A stretch of DNA of 64,000 bases. Origin: CAVQMB01 sp963713445 (lineage in GTDB: Bacteria > Pseudomonadota > Gammaproteobacteria > Competibacterales > Competibacteraceae). This document shows positions 45,254 through 53,340 of the stretch, one piece after another. A model generated the notes under the pieces. It did no database searches. It saw nothing but the letters and a program-made list of their open reading frames with translations, and was not told the DNA's origin. The number at the start of each line of letters is the position of its first letter. Position 1 is the stretch's first letter. The stretch is from positions 1 to 64,000 of the forward strand of contig CAVQMB010000015.1 in NCBI GenBank assembly GCA_963713445.1. Reading direction: 5' to 3'. Made by a program: the position numbers and the translations under genes.

Positions 45254-45531
45254 CCAGCTGCGGTTGTGCGGGTCTCTTGTCTCGAGTTGACCCGACTGGC
45301 GACCGCCAGGCAGCCTACCTGCTATTGCATGGTTGGCGGCCGCGGCGAGGTGCTCTACCGTTCTGAGCAGCCGTGCAGAGAACCTGACCGGACGGTACTA
45401 CAGACACCGGTCGCGGTTGTGGAGCAGTTTGTTGTTGCGACCTGATCAGCACGGCCTCGGGCTTTTCCCTTAGGCCGCTCGCTGACTGATGACGCCTAGG
45501 TTTGCGGTCCGCTTGATCGGGCCGCTTTTTT
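45254..45531 (+). ncRNA. Candidate anaerobically induced small RNA (about 278 nt)
   Basis: The stretch between the FNR-type promoter and an intrinsic terminator has no recognisable gene. Predicted hairpins include CGGGTC/GACCCG (45269-45274 with 45289-45294), CTGGC-GACC-GCCAG (45296-45309), CGGCCT/AGGCCG (45452-45457 with 45472-45477) and the terminator. A 38-codon ATG frame (45329-45445, MVGGRGEVLYRSEQPCREPD) is possible but has no ribosome site. FnrS of E. coli and PhrS of Pseudomonas are known FNR/Anr-controlled small RNAs of similar logic; I cannot claim homology. Confidence 0.45.
45504..45531 (+). terminator. Rho-independent terminator
   Basis: GCGGTCC (45504-45510) pairs with GGGCCGC (45519-45525), with one G-U pair and the loop GCTTGATC, followed directly by six T (45526-45531). 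It would end transcripts from the FNR-type promoter 250 bp upstream. The next 250 bp to the dienelactone hydrolase gene hold only a CCGGCT/AGCCGG inverted repeat (45703-45722) and no gene. Confidence 0.8.
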
Positions 45532-45783
45532 GCTTCCGCGATAGGGACGGGTGTGACCGGCCGCTGCTGTAGGCATGTGGTTGGTACTGACACAATTGCA
45601 CTGGTTGCTGCCGATGCGGATGGGGGCCTGGTCGGTATCAGGGATCCAGGAACCAGTTGGGCTAGGAGTCGGTCAGCTTATGCGGGCGTGCTTGTTAAGG
45701 TGCCGGCTTCTGTTTCAGCCGGTCATGTTATAGCTCTGTCCAGTGCTCGCCTCGTATTCCACCGATTCAGATTGGAGCAGAAC

Positions 45784-46497
45784 ATGAGCAACACCAATGT
45801 CACGCTGAACGATGCACTGGCTGGTTACGTGGTCCGCCCTGCCGGGCGCGGTCCGTTCCCAGGTATTGTGGTGTTGATGGAGGCATTTGGCATCACCGGT
45901 CATATCCAGGGCGTCTGCGAGCGTTTGGCGCACGCCGGTTATGTCGCCTTGGCGCCGGATATCTACCACGGCGAGATCTTCGATTACGGCAACATGGAAC
46001 CCGTCCTGGCCAAAATCAAGTCGGTGGACGACATTACGGTGATGCACGAGATCGAGGTCAGCCTGGACTGGTTAGCCAGTCAGCCCGAGGTGGCTGGCGA
46101 TCGGCTCGGCATTATCGGCTTCTGCATGGGTGGCAGGCTGGCCTACCTGGCCAACTGCCGGCACGCCGCGCGGATCAAGGCCGCTGTCGCCTTCTACGGT
46201 GGCGGCATTGCCCCGGACGGAGTCGACCGCTTTGGCCGCACGCCACCGGTCGGCGAAACTGCGGCTATGCAGCATCCGATCTTCATTGGCTATGGTGCTG
46301 AGGACACCAGCATCCCGGCCCCCGAGCACGGCCGTGTCGCCCAGGCGTTGTCTGCACACAAGAAGCGCTACACCCTTGCGGTATACCCGGAGGCTGGCCA
46401 CGGCTTTCTGTGCGAGGAGCGGGCCAGTTATGCAGCGGCGGCCGCGGCGGGTGCCTGGCAGGAAACCCTGGGGTTCCTCGACTCAAACCTGGGTTGA
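45784..46497 (+). CDS. Dienelactone hydrolase family protein
   Basis: This alpha/beta hydrolase has the Cys-His-Asp triad of carboxymethylenebutenolidase: Cys in LGIIGFCMGGRLAYL, Asp in YGAEDTSIPAPEH and His in YPEAGHGFLCEER. The N-terminus GIVVLMEAFGITGHIQGVCE carries the Glu that activates the Cys in true dienelactone hydrolases. Length is 237 residues; ATG 45784 follows GGAG at 45774-45777. No chlorocatechol pathway genes are nearby, so a general ester or lactone hydrolase role is more likely than aromatic degradation. Confidence 0.9.
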   Translation: MSNTNVTLNDALAGYVVRPAGRGPFPGIVVLMEAFGITGHIQGVCERLAHAGYVALAPDIYHGEIFDYGNMEPVLAKIKSVDDITVMHEIEVSLDWLASQPEVAGDRLGIIGFCMGGRLAYLANCRHAARIKAAVAFYGGGIAPDGVDRFGRTPPVGETAAMQHPIFIGYGAEDTSIPAPEHGRVAQALSAHKKRYTLAVYPEAGHGFLCEERASYAAAAAAGAWQETLGFLDSNLG

Positions 46498-46575
46498 CGA
46501 TGGTTTCATCGGGATGAGGTTGGATAAGAGGGCGGCAGGCAGCGTTCGGTCCTGACGCCCTCAAGGCGGGGGACC

Positions 46576-47844
46576 TTAGCGGCTATTGGCCCAGTGATTG
46601 GAGCTGTTGCGCGCTTGTGGCCGTGCTGGCCGTTTGCTGCGAGGTGCGGCGTTAACACTGCTGGGTCGGTGGCGTGGCGAAGGTTGCCGTCGCGCCGGCG
46701 CCACGGAGGTCTGGGTGGGTTCAAACCCAACCATCACCTGGGCCGGGATATCGGCTTTGAGCAGTCGCTGGATGGCAGCAAACTGGCCCCGCTCGTCGGC
46801 ACAGACCAGCGAGATAGCCGTGCCGGCCTCGCCCGCGCGCCCGGTGCGACCAATGCGGTGCACGTAATCTTCCGCGTTCTGTGGCAGCTCAAAATTGACC
46901 ACGTGAGGCAGGCGGTCGATATCCAGGCCGCGTGCCGCCACGTCGGTGGCCACTAGCGCCTGCACCGACCGGCGGCGAAACGCGTCGAGGGCCCGGGTGC
47001 GGGCGTTCTGACTCTTATTGCCATGGATGGCAGCGGTCTGAATGCCATCTCTCTCGAGTTGCCGGGCCAAGCGGTCAGCGCCGTGTTTGGTGCGGGTGAA
47101 TACCAGCACCTGATGCCAGTTCTGGGAACCGATCAGATGGCTCAACAGTTCACGTTTGCGGGTCGAATCAACCAGATATGCGGCCTGTTCGACTCGCTCT
47201 GCGGTGGCATTGCGCCGCGCGACTTCAATGACTTCGGGGGTGTCAAGAAACCGCTGCGATAGCTTGGCAATGAGGGGCGGGAAGGTGGCTGAGAACAGCA
47301 GTGTCTGACGGGTGGTAGGCAGGGTTCGGAGGATTCGCTCGATAGCCGGCAGGAAGCCCATATCCAGCATACGGTCGGCTTCATCCAGCACCAGCATCTC
47401 GACCTGGGACAGGTCGACCGTGCGGCGCGTCAGATGGTCTAGCAGACGACCTGGGGTGGCTACCAAAATGTCGATTCTGCCGCGCAGGCGATCGATTTGT
47501 GGATTGATGCCGACCCCGCCGTAAACCTCCAGGCAGCGCAACGGCAGGTGTTTGCCATAAGTGCGCATGCTGGCGCTAACTTGCGCCGCCAGCTCACGGG
47601 TTGGGGTGAGTACCAGTGCCCTTATCCGGCGGTTGCGCGATGGCACCGCCTGGCTTAGGCGCTGCAGCATCGGTAACGCAAATGCGGCGGTCTTGCCAGT
47701 GCCGGTCTGGGCGCTGGCCATCAGGTCGGAGCCGGCCAGTACGCTTGGAATAGCCTGGGCCTGAACCGGAGTCGGGCTGCTGTAGCCTTGCTCGTCTAGG
47801 GTGCGTAAAAGTTCGGCCGACAGGCCGAGAGAAGCAAATGACAT
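46576..47844 (-). CDS. rhlE: DEAD-box ATP-dependent RNA helicase, RhlE type
   Basis: All helicase motifs are visible in order: Q motif (SFASLGLSAELLRTLDEQGY and TPVQAQAIP), I AQTGTGKTAAFALPML, Ia PTRELAAQV, Ib TPGRLLDHL, II DEADRMLDMGF, III SAT, then VLVFTRTKHGADRLARQLER, VATDVAARGLDIDRLPHVVN and VI HRIGRTGRAGEAG. The short Arg/Pro/Ser-rich tail (SPRHRPSSVNAAPRSKRP) is RhlE-like. Start ATG 47844 gives 422 residues. It probably has a leader of up to about 195 nt, as a TATAGT -10-like element stands near 48040 on the minus strand. RhlE acts in rRNA maturation and RNA decay. Confidence 0.93.
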   Translation of the reverse strand: MSFASLGLSAELLRTLDEQGYSSPTPVQAQAIPSVLAGSDLMASAQTGTGKTAAFALPMLQRLSQAVPSRNRRIRALVLTPTRELAAQVSASMRTYGKHLPLRCLEVYGGVGINPQIDRLRGRIDILVATPGRLLDHLTRRTVDLSQVEMLVLDEADRMLDMGFLPAIERILRTLPTTRQTLLFSATFPPLIAKLSQRFLDTPEVIEVARRNATAERVEQAAYLVDSTRKRELLSHLIGSQNWHQVLVFTRTKHGADRLARQLERDGIQTAAIHGNKSQNARTRALDAFRRRSVQALVATDVAARGLDIDRLPHVVNFELPQNAEDYVHRIGRTGRAGEAGTAISLVCADERGQFAAIQRLLKADIPAQVMVGFEPTQTSVAPARRQPSPRHRPSSVNAAPRSKRPARPQARNSSNHWANSR

Positions 47845-48213
47845 AGAGTGTGTCGCTCGTGTTGCAATTACCAGGGCATCGGCGCCTGCGGCACCGGAAA
47901 GATTTGTGTATCGAGGAATGGCCCTGGCAGGAAGCAATCCGCGACCAGCATGCGGATACCGGCCTGGCAACGCCCAGTCACCTACGGCGGGGAAACACGC
48001 CGGGACTGTCGGAGGACGGACAAACGCTACGGAGACTATAACACACACATCATCCCCACAGGTGATTATTAACCAACGTAACGGCTCGACGGTTCATGCC
48101 GTGCTGCGTTGAGCGTCAACCGCTTAGTGATGGTGCCGCGTAGCCCTGGCCCAGCGACCCCGTTGCAATTTTCGCACTCCGGTTCGTTGCCGGGTAGGGG
48201 GCCATTATCATGC

Positions 48214-48239
48214 ATATTCGGTTATACTTATCCGAATAT
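48214..48239. promoter_or_regulatory. 26-bp interrupted palindrome, probable operator
   Basis: ATATTCGG (48214-48221) and CCGAATAT (48232-48239) are perfect 8-bp arms around a 10-bp AT-rich centre that contains TATACT (48223-48228), a good -10 match. There is no T-run. The site lies in the 488-bp gap between rhlE and the small secreted-peptide gene (47845-48332), which otherwise holds no gene I can support. The binding protein is unknown. Confidence 0.5.
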
Positions 48240-48332
48240 CTTAATGGCTAACTATTGCTTCCACGTTATGCGATGTAATCACACTACCACCGACCAGGAT
48301 TGTTTCCGTCGGCGTAGGCATGGTTCTATTCA

Positions 48333-48521
48333 TCATGATAAATTGAGCTTCCAACACGGTTGCTGGGAATTGGCGTCCGGCATGATGTTGCTCGGCGCAT
48401 TGGCCGCACGTGCAGAACCGACGAACGCGATGGCCAGGGCGACGAGCAGGGTTGTGCCCAGTACCGGGCCGCGCCAGCCCGCCAGATGCCGCGCAAACCA
48501 GGGTGAACGTGATGTCTTCAT
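48333..48521 (-). CDS. Small secreted peptide (62 residues) with Sec signal
   Basis: The minus-strand frame starts with ATG 48521 preceded by GGAG, six bases upstream, a good ribosome site. The N-terminus is basic (MKTSRSPWFARHLAGWR), then the hydrophobic GPVLGTTLLVALAIAFVGSA and a likely signal peptidase site after ARA. The mature part is only about 22 residues, APSNIMPDANSQQPCWKLNL plus Ser, with one Cys. I do not recognise a family. It may be a genuine micropeptide or the 5' remnant of a longer periplasmic gene. The LysR gene is divergent from it across 210 bp. Confidence 0.5.
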   Translation of the reverse strand: MKTSRSPWFARHLAGWRGPVLGTTLLVALAIAFVGSARAANAPSNIMPDANSQQPCWKLNLS

Positions 48522-48731
48522 TGCTATCTCCAGCTGTCGTGACCGTGGAAGCTGGGTCCAGCGTAAGGGGATAGCCTGAAACAGTGCTGAAATGACGTTT
48601 AAAGGAAGCTTAATTTGGTATATAAGTTATGAAAATATCACCGTAATGGACTGCAAAAAAACGGTTTTACTACTATCATTAGCACGTGGTACAGCATGGA
48701 TCGCCGTACCGGACATCAGGAGAGCCGGAAG

Positions 48732-49649
48732 ATGAATTTTCGCCAAATCGAGATCTTTAAAGCGGTCATGGAGACCGGAACAGTCACCGGCGCGGCGCGG
48801 CGGCTGCATATTTCACAACCCGCGGTAAGCAAGATGCTGGGCCAGCTGGAACGTGCTCTGGGCTTCGCCGCATTCGATCGACTCAAGGGGCGGTTGGTGC
48901 CGACCGCCGAAGCGCGGGCACTATACGGACAGATCGAGCGGGCCTACCTGGGTATGGATTACCTGTCGCGCTTCGCCACCGATCTTCGGGAACTGCGCCG
49001 CGGCCACCTTGTGGTCAGCGTCCTGCCGACCCTGTCGGTAAACTGGATGCCGCCTATCGTAGCGCGGTTTCTGCGTGACCATCCCGGTATCACCCTGTCG
49101 CTGTTGACCCGCACCTCGTCCAAGGTCATGGAGTGGGTGGCCGAGCAGCAAGTCGATGTGGGCATCGCTATGCTCACCATGGATGATCCTATGGTCGAGC
49201 ACGAGCTATTGTGGGACTGTGAGGCGGTCTGTGTGTTACCGGCAGGCCACCCGTTGGCAGAGAAGACCGTGATCGAAGCGCGCGATCTTGCTGACGAGGC
49301 GTTTATCTCCCTGAGTTCGACTGACAACTCCCGCCGCAACGTCGACCGGGTACTGGAAGCGGAAGGTGTCCGGGCACGCGTCGTGGTGGATACCGTGCTG
49401 GCGGCGACCGCGTGTGGCCTGGTTGCGCAGGGGGTCGGCATCTCTATTGTCGATCCGATGACCGCTGCCCAGTACACTGACGCCGGAGTGGTTGCGCGGC
49501 GCTTCAAACCGCAGGTTACATTTGACTTCCAGCTGCTGCGTCCCCTGCATCGGCCTCGTGCCCAGGTGGTCGACCATTTCATTGACTATCTGAAGCAGGC
49601 AGTGCCGGAAGCTATCAGCGCTGACAAACTGGTGCCGCTGCCGGCCTGA
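48732..49649 (+). CDS. LysR-family transcriptional regulator
   Basis: The N-terminal winged HTH reads MNFRQIEIFKAVMETGTVTG then AARRLHISQPAVSKMLGQLE. The substrate-binding domain starts near residue 90 (GHLVVSVLPTLSVNWMPPIV). Length is 305 residues, with start ATG 48732 after CCGGAAG. The upstream 210 bp is AT-rich and probably holds its own operator, shared with the divergent small peptide gene. The effector is unknown; the MFS exporter and S15-Opp cluster downstream are possible but unproven targets. Confidence 0.92.
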   Translation: MNFRQIEIFKAVMETGTVTGAARRLHISQPAVSKMLGQLERALGFAAFDRLKGRLVPTAEARALYGQIERAYLGMDYLSRFATDLRELRRGHLVVSVLPTLSVNWMPPIVARFLRDHPGITLSLLTRTSSKVMEWVAEQQVDVGIAMLTMDDPMVEHELLWDCEAVCVLPAGHPLAEKTVIEARDLADEAFISLSSTDNSRRNVDRVLEAEGVRARVVVDTVLAATACGLVAQGVGISIVDPMTAAQYTDAGVVARRFKPQVTFDFQLLRPLHRPRAQVVDHFIDYLKQAVPEAISADKLVPLPA

Positions 49650-49677
49650 GTGGCGAGCTTTAGATGAGTGCGTGACC

Positions 49678-49712
49678 CACTGGCCGATGCCGTTATGCAG
49701 TATTGGCCAGTG
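49678..49712. terminator. Inverted repeat at the convergent LysR / MFS junction
   Basis: CACTGGCC (49678-49685) and GGCCAGTG (49705-49712) are perfect 8-bp arms with a 19-nt loop, placed 29 bp after the LysR stop and 80 bp before the MFS stop. It lacks a clean T-run on either side, so it is at best a weak bidirectional terminator or RNA-end stabiliser. Confidence 0.35.
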
Positions 49713-49792
49713 ATTATGTCTTTGAGTCTGAAAGGCCTTGATTGGCTGTGCTGCTGATCACCGTGCCAGGCCGCTGCATGGCCGGTCGTCGG

Positions 49793-51010
49793 TTACTGGC
49801 GCTCCATCGGCTTTGTCAGCAGTGATATCCGCCGCAACCAGCCGGCGAGCAGGCAGCCGCCTGCCAGCAATACGCTCAGCAGCACCACAATGCCGTTCCA
49901 GCGGTAGTCCGCGAGCACCAGGCCGCCCAGGTAGCCGAGCACGCTGGATCCGGTATAGTAAAACAGCAAATAGAGTGCGGAGGCCTGGGCGCGGGCCACG
50001 TGTGCCCGTCGCCCGACCCAGCCACTAGCGGTGGCGTGACCGGCGAAGAACCCGATGGTGGCGATGGCGATGCCGAGGATGATCAGCCACAGCGGTCGGG
50101 CAGCGCTGATCAGCACGCCAGCCAGCATGACCAGCAATGCCGGTAGCAGGATGGCCCGCCGGCCGAAGCGGTCGGCCAGCCGGCCGGCGCCAATCGAACT
50201 GACGATACCCAGCAGATAGATCGTGAAAACGGCGCCGACCGCGGTGTGACTGAGTCCATAGGGTGGCGCCATCAAGCGGTAGCCGATGTAGTTGTAGAGT
50301 GTCACCAGGCTGCCGAGCAGCAAAAAGCCGCAACCGAATAAGCCGAGCAGCGCAGGGTCGCCCAAGTGGGTTCGAAAACCGCGTAGCTGATGGCGGATGC
50401 CCAGCGGCTGCGGCGTGAAGTTGCGGGATTGCGGCAGGCTACGCCAGAAAACTAAACCGGCTGCAAGGCTGATTGCTCCCATGATCATCAGAGCCAGCCG
50501 CCAGGAGGTCAGGTCAGTGAGTGCACCCACGAGCAGGCGACCGCTCATGCCGCCGAGGGCGCTGCCGCCGATATATAATCCCATGGCCAGCCCGAAGCCG
50601 TCCGGGTGCATCTCTTCGCTTAGATAGGCCATGGCAACAGCCGGCAATCCACTCAACGCGAGGCCTTCCAGCGCTCGGATGAACAGCAGTTGATGGAAGC
50701 TGCTGACCAGCCCGCACAGCACAGTGAGTAAGGCCGCTGTGAGGATCGAACCAATCATCAGACCGCGCCGGCCCCAGGATTCAGACAAGGTGCTGGCGAC
50801 CAGCATGGTTAACGCCAGCAGGCCGGTCGCCCAGGACATGGTCAGACTGCTGGTTGCCGGCGAAACCTGGAATACCGCCGAGAACAGGGGCATGAGCGGC
50901 TGTACGCAATAGAGCAGAGCAAAGGTGGCATATCCACCCAGAAAAAGCGCAAGGTTCGTGCGTCGATAGGCGCTGCTCCCGCGCTTGATGCGGGCATCCT
51001 CGGTTGTCAT
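49793..51010 (-). CDS. MFS transporter, YnfM-like drug/metabolite exporter
   Basis: This is a 12-helix major facilitator protein of about 405 residues. It begins NLALFLGGYATFALLYCVQP, has the motif-A variant ASTLSESWGRRGLMIGSILT between helices 2 and 3, and ALEGLALSGLPAVAMAYLSE as in YnfM/arabinose-efflux-like proteins; the second half repeats GRLADRFGRRAILLPALL. ATG 51010 is chosen; a TTG 22 codons upstream extends the frame without family support. The substrate is unknown. It is divergent from the S15 hydrolase gene with a 215-bp gap in which I see no clear operator. Confidence 0.88.
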   Translation of the reverse strand: MTTEDARIKRGSSAYRRTNLALFLGGYATFALLYCVQPLMPLFSAVFQVSPATSSLTMSWATGLLALTMLVASTLSESWGRRGLMIGSILTAALLTVLCGLVSSFHQLLFIRALEGLALSGLPAVAMAYLSEEMHPDGFGLAMGLYIGGSALGGMSGRLLVGALTDLTSWRLALMIMGAISLAAGLVFWRSLPQSRNFTPQPLGIRHQLRGFRTHLGDPALLGLFGCGFLLLGSLVTLYNYIGYRLMAPPYGLSHTAVGAVFTIYLLGIVSSIGAGRLADRFGRRAILLPALLVMLAGVLISAARPLWLIILGIAIATIGFFAGHATASGWVGRRAHVARAQASALYLLFYYTGSSVLGYLGGLVLADYRWNGIVVLLSVLLAGGCLLAGWLRRISLLTKPMERQ

Positions 51011-51225
51011 CGCATGAATTGCTGTGGTGTCGCGGGTCGTTGTGCTCACTTGGGGGTATTGGTCGGCTGCACTCAAAGCCCACTCCTTGTCGGCTATGGA
51101 TGGTCATGGTGCCTGATCAAGGGGGGTTCGGTCGGGTTGAACGGGGCCGCCGTAGCCTTGCACCGACGGGCAGGACCGGCGCAGAATAAGCCGCCTTTGT
51201 ATTGGCAGTCTCTGGCGGAGGACCT

Positions 51226-53250
51226 TTGCGAACAATAACCCAGTTTCCCCACCCTGTCCGCGAACTTGAGCATATCGAAATCCCGCTAGCCGACGGTTGC
51301 CGCCTGGCGGCCCGCATATGGTTACCGGAAGACGCCGAAAATGCGCCGGTACCGGCCATTCTGGAATATCTCCCATACCGCAAGAACGATCTTACCGCCG
51401 AGCGCGATGCGTTGGCGCATCCGTATTTTGCCGGTCACGGCTATGCCGGTGTGCGGGTCGATATGCGTGGCAGCGGGGAATCGGACGGTGTGTTGACTGA
51501 CGAGTACTTACCGCAGGAACTGGACGATGGCGTCGAGGTTCTGCGTTGGATTGCCGCTCAGCCGTGGTGCGACGGCAACATCGGTATGATGGGTATCTCC
51601 TGGGGCGGTTTCAATGGCTTGCAGATTGCCGCTCTGGCGCCGTCCGAGCTGAAGGCGGTGTTGACCCTGTCTTCGACCGACGACCGCTACGCCGACGACG
51701 TCCATTACATGGGCGGCAGCCTGCTGATCGACAATCTGTCATGGGCCTCGATTATGTTCGGCCGTAATACCTTGCCGCCGGACCCGCGCTTGGTCGGCGA
51801 GCGCTGGCGCGAGCTCTGGCAGCAACGACTGCAGGGCAGCGGGCTGTGGCTTGATAACTGGTTGCAACACCAGTACCGCGACGGGTTCTGGAGGCATGCT
51901 TCGGTGTGCGAGGATTTCAGTGCCATTCGCTGCCCGGTGTACGCTGTGGGCGGCTGGGCCGACGGGTACTGCAACGCGGTGTTCCGCCTGCTCGCCGGAC
52001 TGGACGTGCCGCGCAAGGGTCTGATTGGCCCCTGGAGCCATGCCTATCCCTATATTGCCACGCCGGGGCCGGCCATCGGCTTTCTGCAGGAAGCCCTGCG
52101 CTGGTGGGATCACTGGTTGAAAGGACGCGACAGCGGCATCATGGATGAGCCGATGCTGCGGGTGTGGATGCAGGACAGCGCCCCGCCCCAAGTGGCATAC
52201 GCGACCCGCCCTGGCCGCTGGGTGGCCGAGCCGGGCTGGCCCAGCAGCAACGTCCAGCCAACAGCGTTCGCGCTGTGTGCCGATCATACCCTGGCGCCGG
52301 CTGGGGATGCTGGCGCCGTGCGGCCGTTGACGGTGCGCTCGCCGCTCAGTGTCGGCTTCGCCGGCGGTAAGTGGTGTTCCTATGGCCACCCGCCGGATCT
52401 GCCGGTCGATCAGCGTGAGGACGATGGCGGCTCGCTGGTGTTCGACAGTGAACCACTGGCCGCAGCGCTGGAAATGCTCGGTCAGGCCAAGGTTGAGCTG
52501 GACCTGAGTGCTGACCAGCCGGTGGCACAGGTCGCCGCCCGGCTCAGTGATGTGGCGCCGGATGGCAGCGTCACCCGGATTTGCTACGGCCTGCTCAATC
52601 TCACCCATCGTGACAGCCACGAACAACCGCAACCGCTGGAGCCCGGTCGGCGTTACCGAGTGCAGATCGGACTCAAACATGTGGCGCAGCGTTTCGCCCC
52701 TGGCCACCGTCTGCGTCTGGCTTTATCCAGTTCCTACTGGCCGTTGGCCTGGCCGACGCCGCGACCCGCTGCCCTGACGGTCTATACCGGAAGCAGTCGA
52801 CTGCAGTTGCCGTTGCGGGCGCCCCTTGCGGCGGACGATGAGCTGGCACCGTTCGCCGAGCCGGAAGCCGCACCGCCGTTAGCTACCACCACCGTTGCTC
52901 CCGGTGCCGCCGAGTGGCGGGTGGTGCACGATCTGCTCGGCGATGAGCACACCCTGGAAGTGATCGACGACGGCGGCACCTGGCGGATCGACGGCAACGG
53001 CCTGGAGGTCAGCATGCGCGGGCTGGAACGTTACCGCTATCAGGGTGACGATTACGCCAGTGTGCGCGGAGAAACCGAATGGATCATCGGCCTGCGGCGT
53101 GGTGATTGGGCGGTGCAGACCACTACCCGCACCGTATTGACATCGGATGCCGAGGCGTTTCACATCGAGGCCGACCTGGTGGCGAGCGAGGGCGAAAAGG
53201 AGGGCTATCGACAGCAGTGGGTGCGGCATATCCCACGCCAATTGCTCTAG
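51226..53250 (+). CDS. CocE/NonD-family (peptidase S15) hydrolase
   Basis: Members of this family are serine hydrolases acting on esters, amides or X-Pro dipeptides (cocaine esterase, glutaryl-7-ACA acylase, X-prolyl dipeptidyl-peptidase). The triad is visible: Ser in NIGMMGISWGGFNGLQIAAL, Asp in AVGGWADGYCNAVF and His in LIGPWSHAYPY. The jelly-roll C-terminal domain follows (FAPGHRLRLALSSSYWPLAW). The start is uncertain: TTG 51226 after GGAGG (51217-51221), or TTG 51202. About 674 residues with no signal peptide, so cytoplasmic. It stands 90 bp before an Opp transporter, suggesting that it processes the imported compound. Confidence 0.87.
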   Translation: MRTITQFPHPVRELEHIEIPLADGCRLAARIWLPEDAENAPVPAILEYLPYRKNDLTAERDALAHPYFAGHGYAGVRVDMRGSGESDGVLTDEYLPQELDDGVEVLRWIAAQPWCDGNIGMMGISWGGFNGLQIAALAPSELKAVLTLSSTDDRYADDVHYMGGSLLIDNLSWASIMFGRNTLPPDPRLVGERWRELWQQRLQGSGLWLDNWLQHQYRDGFWRHASVCEDFSAIRCPVYAVGGWADGYCNAVFRLLAGLDVPRKGLIGPWSHAYPYIATPGPAIGFLQEALRWWDHWLKGRDSGIMDEPMLRVWMQDSAPPQVAYATRPGRWVAEPGWPSSNVQPTAFALCADHTLAPAGDAGAVRPLTVRSPLSVGFAGGKWCSYGHPPDLPVDQREDDGGSLVFDSEPLAAALEMLGQAKVELDLSADQPVAQVAARLSDVAPDGSVTRICYGLLNLTHRDSHEQPQPLEPGRRYRVQIGLKHVAQRFAPGHRLRLALSSSYWPLAWPTPRPAALTVYTGSSRLQLPLRAPLAADDELAPFAEPEAAPPLATTTVAPGAAEWRVVHDLLGDEHTLEVIDDGGTWRIDGNGLEVSMRGLERYRYQGDDYASVRGETEWIIGLRRGDWAVQTTTRTVLTSDAEAFHIEADLVASEGEKEGYRQQWVRHIPRQLL

Positions 53251-53340
53251 GGTAAACGGTACTGGGCCCGACCAGCACCGGCACCGACGGTTCACAACTA
53301 AGGTTGCCGCAGGCGGCCAAGATAACGCGAGGAGATAGTT

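Noticed and set aside
45784..46497. Chlorocatechol or aromatic degradation cluster
   Set aside because: The dienelactone hydrolase has no pathway neighbours; family members act on many esters.
48109..48579. A 156-codon plus-strand frame
   Set aside because: It covers the palindrome and runs antisense to the small secreted peptide; no domain, no ribosome site, irregular composition.
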